Part shown: positions 33,542 to 43,112 of the stretch, in pieces
Layout of the letters: the number at the start of each line of letters is the position of its first letter
Position numbering within the stretch: the stretch's first letter is position 1
NCBI GenBank assembly: GCA_030512295.1
Contig: JAULSR010000006.1
Coordinates: forward strand, 62,001 to 126,000
Length of the DNA: 64,000 nt
Direction of reading: 5' to 3'
Source: Bombardia bombarda
Lineage: Eukaryota > Ascomycota > Sordariomycetes > Sordariales > Lasiosphaeriaceae
Notes under the pieces: generated by a model
The model's database searches: none
What the model saw: the letters and a program-made list of their open reading frames with translations, nothing else
What the model was told of the DNA's origin: nothing
Translations under genes and position numbers: made by a program

Positions 33542-34447
33542 ATGAGCCGCCAGCCGTCAGAAACACGCACACTCACAACCTTCCCGACCGAAGGCCTCCC
33601 CTCGCCCCAAATCACGCCCAACCCCAGAACCCACCCAGTCCGCTACGAATCCGGAAACAGCGCGCCCATCGCGATCCAGCTCAACCGGTGGTTCTGCTGC
33701 AGGTGCGCCGAAAAGAAGTACCGCGACCCCGTGGGCATGGTCAACAACGACGGCCTCGGGGCGCAGTACACCGAGTGCTGGCGCGACAGCTGCAAGCACG
33801 CCAAGTGCCACAACTGCGCCCTCAGCCAGAACCACGAGCAAGCGTCTGTCATCCGGACCGTCGGCGGCCTGCACGCCTCGCCGTGCTTCGTCGACCCCCG
33901 CTACTGGGAGTGCCACTGCGGCGAGTGGCAGGGCAACGTCTTTGATGCGCGCTGCGTGCTGGCCTTGACGCCCTGCACGAACCCCAGCTGCGCCTTCAAG
34001 TGGCGCGGCGAGCTTGGTGTGTTGCTCGGCAGCACTATTGTCATGAATGTGTATGGCCAGCGCCTCGGGTCGGCGGACCAGTCGCTGGCTGTTACTGATG
34101 GGCCGTGGCACTTGCAGCGCCGCGCGCTGGGGGATGCCCGATGTGTGCTGCTGGAGGAGTTTAGGGACTCTGAAGTCTGGGGCAGCGAGGCGCGAGCTTC
34201 CGTTGCTGAGAAGGCAAGGGTTTGGGGTGAAGGCGAGCCGGCGCCGAGATATCCGTATCGTGCCTCGCCGCCGTCGCTGGCGGGGCAGGATGGGGGTTGT
34301 CCGGAGTACAAGCTGGAATACCTTGTTGGGATCCCGCTCGTGCCTGGTGGTGGGGACTATGGAAGCAGTGTTACTGAAGGCGGCTCGGCGAGGAATTCGT
34401 CGAGCTCGAGGCCGTATTTCTCCAGTTGGGAGGGTGGTCAGATGTAG
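33542..34447 (+). CDS. Cysteine-rich, probably zinc-binding hypothetical protein
   Basis: A single-exon protein of 301 residues from ATG 33542, with A-rich context just upstream. The N-terminal 45 residues are Pro/Thr-rich. Residues about 50-95 hold a Cys/His cluster: RWFCCRCAEKKYR, then CWRDSCKHAKCHNCALSQ. Two more pairs follow (WECHCGEW, ALTPCTNPSCAFKW). This CxxC-x(n)-CxxxCxHxxCxxC pattern is the look of small zinc-ribbon or RING-like modules found in many uncharacterised ascomycete proteins. The C-terminus is Gly/Ser-rich. There is no signal peptide or membrane helix. I do not recognise a named family. Confidence 0.8.
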   Translation: MSRQPSETRTLTTFPTEGLPSPQITPNPRTHPVRYESGNSAPIAIQLNRWFCCRCAEKKYRDPVGMVNNDGLGAQYTECWRDSCKHAKCHNCALSQNHEQASVIRTVGGLHASPCFVDPRYWECHCGEWQGNVFDARCVLALTPCTNPSCAFKWRGELGVLLGSTIVMNVYGQRLGSADQSLAVTDGPWHLQRRALGDARCVLLEEFRDSEVWGSEARASVAEKARVWGEGEPAPRYPYRASPPSLAGQDGGCPEYKLEYLVGIPLVPGGGDYGSSVTEGGSARNSSSSRPYFSSWEGGQM

Positions 34448-35184
34448 GATGCCCCGGGGTGCGGGCGTTTGGCGTGCAACGCAAACTTATCGATTACTTC
34501 GGGCAAGAGACGGATGTGGATCAGTTGATCCCGTTAGAAAATAGACTTGTAATGAGTCCCTCCTTGATCAAAACACAACTGTTAAAACATCCAAATTTTT
34601 GATACCACCGCCCCATCTTTTTTAGCTCTATATAAGTTGAACGCAGTCAAAATAGAAGGAACGATATCCAGTGTAATCCGTCACTAAGGCTACAATATCT
34701 ACAGACAATAGAATAGACTGTTTCTGCCGCTCTCGAGAACATCCCATAACGAAATGAGGACCTCAACCGAAATTAATACGACTAGTGCCCAGCACCGCAA
34801 AAGTATTACCCATCATGAGCGCCCTTATGAGAAATTGATCGGCTGCCAAAAGCATGAATAACTCACATGAAAACGTTAGGACAAGAGAGTGTAAGAAAAA
34901 AAGATCAAAAGGATTGACATGTTTGGTTTTTACTAGTCTCAACGCAATAGAGATCTGAATGGAATGTATTGATGTAGGTGACCGGAAGAGGTCCACGCCA
35001 CAGCTATCTACCTGGGTAGGCGTGAGCTGTAGGCGGGCAGGAAAATAAACCTGGATATCATCCCTGGCGGGGAAGTGCCCACCTTGTGCAACGTCAGTGC
35101 CAGGGCAGGGGGTCCAGATCTACACACATGCTTGATACCTCAGACCACCTGAGCCAGCGGAAACCGGCGGCTGGCGGGACTGAC
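34448..35184. other. Intergenic, no gene seen
   Basis: Convergent 3' flanks of the cysteine-rich and Asp f 4-like genes. No open frame longer than 77 codons; A+T-rich. Confidence 0.4.
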
Positions 35185-35988
35185 TCACAGAAACGTCGCG
35201 TCAATGTGCCCGCCGTTGTCCCATCCAGTACAGCCCCCTGAAGGGTCAGCCCCAGCTACCAGCCGGGCATTGTTGTTGGGCTGGTTGCTGCACCCGATGA
35301 GGTTGTATGTGCCCGACTTCCAGCAGGTGTCGCCAGTCTTGCACACGTATACACACCTGTCGTGGTCTGCCTGGCAGCCGCCGGTGCTGCCATAGTTGAT
35401 GCCTTCGCCCCCCACAGTGGCGGTGAACCGGTTGCCATTCATGTTGACGATGCGGGTGATGTCGACTGTCGCACTTTGACCAGTTGTAAACTCGCCCCAC
35501 GTGTTGCTAATCTGGCCCCACCAGGCGAGGGTCGTTGTGTGGCCGTAGATGGCCGACCAGGCGCCGGTGACGTTGTTGGCTAGAGAGACGGTGGTGCTGC
35601 TGCCGCGGGGCATGGAGTAGGTCAGCTTTGGGGCGTTTGCGGTGACAAAGGACGAGGCGTCGCCTGCGCCGTTGTCCCAGAGGACCAGGATTACGTCGAC
35701 GGAGGCTTGGTTGGAGAAGGTGAAGGTGTTGGGTCCGTTGTTGCCGATCCAGATCTTGCTGTCCTGGCTGCTGCTGCTTGGGTTGGTGCCCATGCCGACG
35801 AAGCCGATTTGCGAGATGTACTCGCAGTCTGGACCGCTGAGACCGGGAATTGGAGAAGTGCAGTCGAAGGGGGAGCGCAGTGAAAGAGTGGATTTGCCAT
35901 CGAATCTGGGTTGGGGAGTGTTGGCCGCGTAAGGTGCGGCGCTGACGAGGGTTACGAGAGCCAGAAAGATTGTGTACACCACGAGCAT
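35185..35988 (-). CDS. Secreted protein resembling fungal allergen Asp f 4
   Basis: An intronless protein of 267 residues from ATG 35988-35986. The longer open frame begins with a TTG, so this ATG is the start. Residues 1-17 form a signal peptide (MLVVYTIFLALVTLVSAAP). The body is Asn/Gly/Thr-rich beta-type sequence. NGPNTFTFSNQ.SVDVILVLWDN, GAWSAIYGHTT, NTWGEFT, the Cys-rich CQADHDRCVYVCKTGDTCWKSG and a final GGCTGWDNGGHIDATFL stretch are characters that I associate with Asp f 4-like secreted proteins. Six or more Cys residues in the last third suggest disulfides. Molecular function is unknown in the family. The assignment is from memory and moderately sure; the secreted nature is well supported. 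A 28-nt tandem repeat lies directly upstream. Confidence 0.8.
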   Translation of the reverse strand: MLVVYTIFLALVTLVSAAPYAANTPQPRFDGKSTLSLRSPFDCTSPIPGLSGPDCEYISQIGFVGMGTNPSSSSQDSKIWIGNNGPNTFTFSNQASVDVILVLWDNGAGDASSFVTANAPKLTYSMPRGSSTTVSLANNVTGAWSAIYGHTTTLAWWGQISNTWGEFTTGQSATVDITRIVNMNGNRFTATVGGEGINYGSTGGCQADHDRCVYVCKTGDTCWKSGTYNLIGCSNQPNNNARLVAGADPSGGCTGWDNGGHIDATFL

Positions 35989-36030
35989 TGTGTATTCCGT
36001 GTGCAAGTGTATATGGTATAGACTGTGATT

Positions 36031-36170
36031 CTTGAAATGAATGGCTGTTGGAATATTTCTTCAAATGAATAGCTGTTGTGTTGTTTCTTGAAATGAATGC
36101 TTGTTTTGATATTTCTCAAAATGAATGCTTGTTGAAATTTTTCTTGGAATAAATAGGTGGTTTCTGAGGT
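36031..36170. repeat. 28-nt tandem repeat, five copies, in the promoter or leader of the Asp f 4-like gene
   Basis: Five consecutive 28-base units start at 36031, 36059, 36087, 36115 and 36143. Each begins CTTGAAATGAATG or a near variant (CTTCAAATGAATA, CTCAAAATGAATG, CTTGGAATAAATA). The period is exact, with no spacer. Units 1-4 are closest to each other and unit 5 is degraded. The array ends 42 bases upstream of the ATG at 35988 on the transcribed strand. Confidence 0.85.
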
Positions 36171-36265
36171 GAATGTTGGGATGAATCTGTGGAGATATAA
36201 TTTCAACGAAACAAGTGATCGTTAAAACACAAATAATGTCGAGTACTCGAGTTTCTTTTATGAGA

Positions 36266-36282
36266 TGAGAGAGAGAGAGAGA
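36266..36282. repeat. (GA)n microsatellite
   Basis: A run of about eight GA units in intergenic DNA upstream of the Asp f 4-like gene. Confidence 0.8.
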
Positions 36283-36860
36283 CGCTTGAAACTGCCATCA
36301 CTCGATGCCGAAAAATAAGGGCTTGCCAACTAACAAAAAACAGACAAAGAGAAGAAAGGGGGCCGTTGTTTCTGTGTATCCATGTCCGAACGGGGCATGT
36401 TTTTCAGCGGAATCAGGGGTTTGAACAGAATACAAAGTAACACACAAAGGGGAAATTCATTCCCACAAAGCCGTTCATCTCGTGCGGGAGCGGCGCCATC
36501 CCGCGGCCACTGTTTTGTCACGCCCTTGAACAAAGCATGTTCGACCAGGTGCGGAAACCCGTGTGTTCCGCGTGTCTTGGTCTTTGCAACACGCCACAGA
36601 TTCTTAGTATCCCAGCTTCCTGGCTAGGAAAACAAACCAATTTCAGATAAAGCTACCAAAAATTAGCTTGGGCATACATGATACATCATGGTAGAAATAT
36701 CGAATCGATACCAGTGCTAAAGTGAAGGCGTCGTTATTTGGGTACCTACTGTAGGTAGCTGGCATCTTAAGATATGGTAAGAGGTAGAGGGAAGTAAGAC
36801 AGCTGCCAGAACAAAACACGATGATATGAGTCTTGGGGAAAAGATCAAAAAGAACATCCA

Positions 36861-36923
36861 TAGCTGTCGATCGAGTGACCTCCGGGTTATGAGCCCGGCG
36901 CGCTTCCGCTGCGCCACGCAGCT
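36861..36923 (-). tRNA. Initiator-type tRNA-Met (CAT) with a truncated T arm, probable tRNA pseudogene
   Basis: On the minus strand the sequence begins AGCTGCGTGGCGCAGCGG, the 5' acceptor strand and D arm of a fungal initiator tRNA-Met, starting with the A typical of initiators. The anticodon arm CCGGG-CTCATAA-CCCGG (anticodon CAT) is intact, and GGAGGTCACTCGATCGA follows. The 3' half of the T stem is missing: after ATCGA the gene jumps to CAGCTA, the normal 3' acceptor end. The gene is 63 nt where about 72 are expected, which fits a 9-nt deletion. The A box is intact, but the B box region is cut. A T5 run follows at 36850-36846, a possible Pol III terminator. Confidence 0.7.
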
Positions 36924-39081
36924 TAATTGCTGGGTTTCCGATGAATATCAAGGTTTATATCTATTCCTATGATGGGTCCCAATTAGCATTAAGTCTGACT
37001 GACTCAAGCACAGCGGCAAAGGTGGAGCATCGTGGCTAGGTCATAGAGGGGCTGGAAAATAAGCAAGTAGCCATTGCTGTACATGGATTACTGGAGGTAT
37101 CAGCGAGATATTGACAAATATATGAAGATAAGAGGGGAGAGAGGAATCACAGCAGCAATGCTCGTGGGAAAGCATCAGATCTCTTCCAGTGATGGTGCGT
37201 ATTTGAAAAGGCCAGGCGATGGTATCGAGGGCGGATGGATGGCTGGCAGTGGTTATCTTCCATAAGTTGGAGCGTAAGAACCAAATTCGGAAGGTCTCCA
37301 AGGCGGAAGACTTCCGATTCATACAAGGCTTTATTCCTTGATACGTTGATAAGGCTAGAGAGAATTGGCACAAGGCTGACACGGGGAACAAAGAGACTGT
37401 CGACCAAACACTATAGTTAGGTACGTAGTAGCTACCAATCGTGGCTGAGAAAAAGATAAGCCGAGGTCTCGAATTTGTCTGAGGAGTGGCAGGCCTATCT
37501 TGGAATGCCAGACCCGGAAGAATGCTTCTGTCAATTTGAGAATTCTTGGTTGCCAAGATCGGGGAGTTGGTGCTCGTGTGACCAAAACGGGACTGGAACA
37601 CTATGGGAACGGGACGGACCGTGATCGTTGGTCGTGCTCCGGTACTTTTCGATTGACGATACTGCTTGGCGACATCGTTGGCATGGTGGTTGGAGCTCCT
37701 GGGACCAGGGCTCTCGTCGTCTGGTACGACATTAAGCGTCAACAACTGTGCAGGCCAGCCTTTTGGCCTTCGAGATAATTGAAATTATATCACCCTCGAG
37801 GCTTGGGCCGCGCTGTCTTGCGCCGAAACCGAGGAAAACTGCAAAAGGGCTGAAGAGGAAGAGGCCGTGTGTCGAGCGAGGTGTGTGTGTGTTTAATGCG
37901 GCAAGCACGGGTTGGGCTGGCAAATGGACAATAAGAGCGGGGCTTGTTGTCCCTGTCCCTGTCCCTGTGGTTTTAGCATTGGCGGGGTGAGGCAGACACA
38001 GCATGGAAGCAGCTGATGGGTGCCAATGACACCCCGCCATGGCAGCAAGGCTGGTCTGCGGGCTCAACCTGGTGAATGCATCCCGAAAGACTGGAAGACT
38101 GGATAGGTACGAATGTAGGTCCCGTTGCCCGCCACGGGCCAATTGGTGAATTACCTTACCTTAGATCTCGCTGCCATGTTTGCCAAACAACCACCTAAGC
38201 TTTCTTTCCAATGGACGTGGCTTGACTGACGCACGGTCCTCACCATAGTGGAGGGCGACTGTTGTTGGAGTGGGTGGTGGGGGCCCCCACATCTGAAGCT
38301 TCTAGCCAATTGACAGCAAAGACCATTTTTTTTCGGCGGGGAGTCAAAAAATTTGGCATCATAGCCCGAATACAATTCGGACCAACCCGACCGCCCTCGC
38401 TCCCCGCCCGCCTGCCCGCTGTTGACCCTGCTGCTTGCTGCTGCTTGCTGTTGTTGCTGGTGCTGCTGCTGCTGCGACTACCACTGACAGCCCCGACAAT
38501 CCGACTGATGAGCCTGCGCTCAACGTGCCCGCATTACTGGTGTCAACCAAGTTAGACCTGAACCGAAACGTCACGTCGTTTGCCGGCTCCCACTTGCTGC
38601 CCCGCCACGCAGCAACTCCATGGTGATTATTTTTCCTCCCCTTGCTGCTTGCCCACGCTTTAGCTCACGCTACCTATGTCGGTCGACATCAATACCGATA
38701 CGACACCCGCTGTCACCACCGCGAGCTGCTGCTAATAGTGCTCGCCTACTGAAAGAGAGAGCTCGGCATCCCTTCCTTCCATCGTTGCTGTCTTCGACAC
38801 CGCCGTCGCCGCACAGGTAGAACCTCCGGATGCCGCCTAAACGCCGATCCTCGACTCCAACTACCCTTTGATACGCCTCACCACCCCGTCGTTACTTGCT
38901 AGATCCGCGCCCACCACCGCTGCCTGCTGTCTGCTTTCAGCTCCGCCACTTCCTGCTTGTCTGACGGACCGAACGCCCGCTCACCCGCCTCGGCACGACT
39001 TCCCTCTTTTCCCCTTCCGTCTGCTCACGCCGTCTGCGGCAGCCCGGCCTGGACCTTTGTCTCATCGGTGTCCTCGACACC

Positions 39082-41390
39082 ATGGCGCCTCCTAATGGGG
39101 CTCCGGCCAAGCCCGCAAAGACGACTGCTAGACGAACTGCGTCCAAGCCCGTTGTCCCGGTCCTGCCCCTAAACTACCCTCAGCGGCCCGTACAAAAAAA
39201 GCAGTCTTTCAGCCCACCCGCCTCGTCACCTCTTGCCCAGTCCCAACCCGGTCGCCAGACGACGGAAGAGGTGCCAAGCAATCACTACCCTCACATCGAC
39301 AGTCCTCCCACCGAGTTTATTCCAAGATCGGTAGACGGCCTCAAGACGAAGACGGTGCTACCCTCGCCCCCCCGGTCCAAGCACCTGCCGAGCCGGCATC
39401 CCCACCGCCCGTCGCATTGCCGACCGAGAAGCCATCAGGTACGAATCACGTTTATTTTGCCTCAGGCTCAGCTTTCTGTCTATATTGTCTTCTCTATGTC
39501 TTCACCACTACTTTTGTCCTTCACATCATGCTCCAGCCTCTATAGTGTGATCTCTACCCTTACTCACAACTGTGCGCAGATACTCCGACGGCCACGACTG
39601 CCTTGCTCGACCATCCTGTTGCTTCTCCTACGCCTACCCGGCCTTCGGGTCCCCCAGCCCGCTCCTTCAACATCCCGACTACCTTTGGCCATGCCTCCGA
39701 GCCCACTGCCGGACCTGCTCCCATATTTCAGCCGATTATGGTAAATCGACCGCCGTTTCACCAGCCCCATATCAGCAACGGAAGTTTGATGTTTGGTTGG
39801 AACCACGACTCCAACGCATCATCACCCGCTCCTCACCCCGCTGGTGCCTTCCCTCCTCCCGGCCTCGTGCCGTACCCTGCCGCCACCATACCGGCTACTG
39901 CCATGGATGGCTATGGGCGCCCCGTGCTTGTGTCACCAATCCTCGACGGCTACCCACCCACAGTTCTCAGCCAACATGGGCCACCAACACCCCATAGTTT
40001 TCATGGATCTCAGTCATCCATCCAGGCAGACGAGCATACCTTCAACCATTACTCGACCATGATTGGTCACGGTGGATATTCTGCCGATCCGGTGATTCCT
40101 CCAATGAGGTCGCACATGAATAGTGCTATGCATGTTAGCGCCAGCGCAACTTCGGGCTATCAAAATACTCGGGACCAGGATGAACTCTTGTCCTTTGTGC
40201 GTCACGGAATCTCGGACAATACCTTCAACGACTGTTTTCTCGAAGTACGCTTTCCCGAGAACCCACAGCAGCGCGATCATCATTCCGAATATGGACAGCA
40301 GCACAAAGGGTTCCGCATCCCAGCACATCGCTTCATATTGTCCCGCAGCTCTACGCTCGCTAGAGCCATGAAGACTCAGGGGACTGCGCGAAATGGAGCC
40401 ATTTACCTGACCCTCTACGACGAATATATGAGGCCTGATGTGTTCTGGCACTCGATCCGTTCTCTTTATGGTTGGCCACTTGGCGTTGGTGGGATCCTGC
40501 CAACTGACGTGCCCCTTCAAAACATTCAGGATGACTTCAAGCTCACCCTGAGCTACATCGCCACAGGTCAATATCTCCAGCTGGGATGGGTTCATTCGAT
40601 AGCGATGCAGCGCGCGAGCCATATGCTTTTCTGGGAGACCATTGAACTGGCTCTCAAGTTTGTCCTACCACGTATGATGGTCTCACCATCCCCACGGGAC
40701 GATGAATTTCGCGTCTCAGAGCTCCTGGAGGAAATAATGTCCTTCATTGTACATAACTTCCCACAGGACTTTGTCCTCGATGTTAACGAGGGTGACTGGG
40801 GCTTTTCTCGTCTGCCAGCCGTTGTACCTCGCCATCACAGCCCGAATGCGCCAACAATTGCCAATGGGACATCTGGAAGCCCTCACAACAACCAGTCACC
40901 CAAGGCACAGGCTCAGATGCCCCATAACCCGCGCTTGTCGTCCAACCCCCGATTCTCTCAAATTCAGTTTGGGGACATCTCACCACCCACCACAAATGGG
41001 CACGGGTCCGCTGCTCGCTCGCATCGCCAACCATCTATCAACGAGACCATTTTCTCGCGGATCTTGCTCAACCTTCCTTTCGAGCTCCTGAAGAGGATCC
41101 TGGAGCACCCTCAGTTGACAGGCGACCTGAACTCGTCGTCTCGGCTTAGTCTGATTGCCGAAATCATCGCGGAGCGAGAGTCTAGGCGATTGCAATCCCT
41201 AGAAAAAGGGAACCCACAACTCATGGGTTTCCAGGAAGCTCTTGATAAAGCTGCCGGACCATTGCTTGTGGGACAGATGGGCGACTTCATGGTGAATAAC
41301 ATGGGCTTCAAGGAGGAGGTGTTCCCTGGAGACCTGCCCTATCTCACAAGGGTGTGGACTCGGGGTAGCATGAGCACTGCCGGCGCTTGA
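39082..41390 (+). CDS. BTB/POZ domain protein with Pro-rich N-terminus; one-base frameshift in exon 1
   Basis: Exon 1 is 39082-39438 and exon 2 is 39580-41390, separated by a 141-nt intron (GTACGA..GCGCAG). Exon 2 encodes a Pro/His-rich stretch, then the BTB fold (NDCFLEVRFPEN, then GFRIPAHRFILSRSSTLARAM, then IYLTLYDEYMRPDVFWHSIRSLYGWPL). A helical C-terminal domain (FSRILLNLPFELLKRILEHPQL) follows. Exon 1 starts well (SKPVVPVLPLNYPQRPVQKK), but its start frame cannot join exon 2. The frame that can reads APAEPASPPPVALPTEKPS up to the donor. Total coding length is 2168, one short of a codon multiple. An extra C in the C7 run at 39367-39373 would give 722 residues. Such proteins are cytosolic or nuclear adaptors; the partner is unknown. 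Confidence 0.8.
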
Positions 41391-43112
41391 TAGGTGCCCC
41401 TTGGCACTGGTGGGATGCATAACTTGTTCTCAAGAAAAATATGCCCCCGATCTTATGACTTCATGACCTTGAGGATCGGGTTTTTAGGGACTTTTTTTCT
41501 TTCTTTTTCGGGTTCGGGTTCGGGTTTAGCATTTTTTTGCATTTGCATTATTGCTTTAACCCCTGCGTCCCGTCACATAAACCACCGCCTAATGCTCTGT
41601 TGTTTGATACACTGCACACCATTTGATGGAATTTCTCTGCATTGCGTCCGGAGTTGTACGAGTTAAACAAAATACACACACCTACCTTGGTCACCTTGCG
41701 AGGTCCAGAGGGGCAAAGGGGATTGTTGTTATGGATGATGGGATTCTTTTTGTTTTGGGACTTCTCATTGCAAAATCATTATTGCATTGTTTAAGAGGCC
41801 CATCTGCAGCTTGTTGTCTGCGAGGAATCGGCGGCTTTATCTGGATGGGTCCTAAAAAACTTACTGTCTAAGACATCGGCGGCCTTTCAAGGCAGCACCC
41901 CGATCTGATGCGTCTTTGTTTTCTGGTGTCAGAAATGGGCCAGTAAATCGGTCTTGTTGGGTCGTTTTTCCCAAGGACATCTTTTCTTTCCTTTTTTCGG
42001 GCGCGCATTCTTGTTTCGACATGTGCGATTTGACGAAGGCGTCAAGGAGTCGTGGTGGTTGTTTAATGTGCGCTTTACCCTACCTGAATCAAATGGCCCT
42101 CGACCTTTCCATGATTCTGGTTTCATTCTTTACTTACTCTTGTTCTTTTAAGGGCCGGGTTCCGTAGGTAGAGCCAAGTCTGCTCTCATATATGGAAGGA
42201 ACAAGGTTTGGTGGCGAATGGGGAGCAAAGACCAACCAGCATGGAAGGCGGCTTTGCCAATGACATAAAAACGGAAAAGGCAGGCGGTGGGAATGAAGGA
42301 TATGTATGTAACTGGAGGGTTTTTTTCGGGGATAAGAAGAAAAAAAGACAAGACTTGTCGCGGGCTTGGCTGGGGTTTCCAGGACTGGATAGATACTTGT
42401 CGTGCGTTGCTATCCTGGATTTCTCTTCATTATTAAGGAGAGATCTGAGCTGGGGGTGAAGGATTACATAGGTAAAAAGTGTAATGCTTAAAATCAGTCG
42501 TAAGAAGCCATCGGCTTTCACGTCTAGTGTACCTAGAGTTCAAGCCGTCATTTCCTTTGCTATTACTAAAAGAAAAAGAATCGCGGATTTGCTAGCATAA
42601 TGGACGACGGTCAGCTACTGTGTAGAACTAGAGCTCTTTCCCCGCAAAGAATGGTACGTCGAATACCTTATTCCAGGAGACGCATTGAATGACGGCAACT
42701 CCCAATCAAAGATCACCCCTGTCAAGTGCGCAGTGAGCGGAGTCCGGGGGGTGAGCTCGCGGGGAAGAGGGGGGCAGCTCCCTCTTGGCAGGGAAAGACT
42801 CCTGTCGCGGCTTACACCCGGGACTGGGTTTGGCTTAGGTGCTGGCACCACTATGCAGCACTGAGCAGCGGGAATTCATGCCTGTAATCTGGGCCGAGGC
42901 TAGTCTAACACGTGGAAGGGGACTGGGGCACAAACCATCCACCACCCTCCATCCCTCTCAAGCTGTCTCTCCCCCCCCCCCTTTGTCATTAGAATCGAGG
43001 GAGACGGCATTACCTGACAGCATCATCGACTTTGGCGCATTCATCGCGAGTAAATTTATCGTCTTCTCTACTACTCTGAAGGAAGGCATCATCGACGCGC
43101 CATCCATCCGAG
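41391..43112. other. Intergenic, no gene seen
   Basis: About 1.7 kb. It includes a short tandem TCGGGT repeat (41508-41527) and a C-run of about ten just before 42980. Frames up to 147 codons near 42839-43282 run into the real gene in another frame and are shadows. Confidence 0.4.

Larger units (their letters stand above)
35989..39081. other. Long intergenic region between the Asp f 4-like and BTB genes
   Basis: About 3.1 kb. Apart from the 28-nt repeat, the GA microsatellite and the damaged tRNA-Met, no gene is supported. A 234-codon minus frame at 37041-37745 has no recognisable composition or motif. A TGTCCC triplet repeat lies at about 37952-37970. The last 700 bases before 39082 are C/T-rich and probably form a long 5' leader with several upstream ATGs, one of whose frames (38868-39095) overlaps the BTB start codon. 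Confidence 0.45.

Noticed and set aside
37041..37745. A 234-codon minus-strand open frame
   Set aside because: Composition is like translated non-coding DNA (Ser/Thr/Ile mix, no motif, no helix pattern). There is no splice partner, and a damaged tRNA region lies near it. Length alone is not enough.
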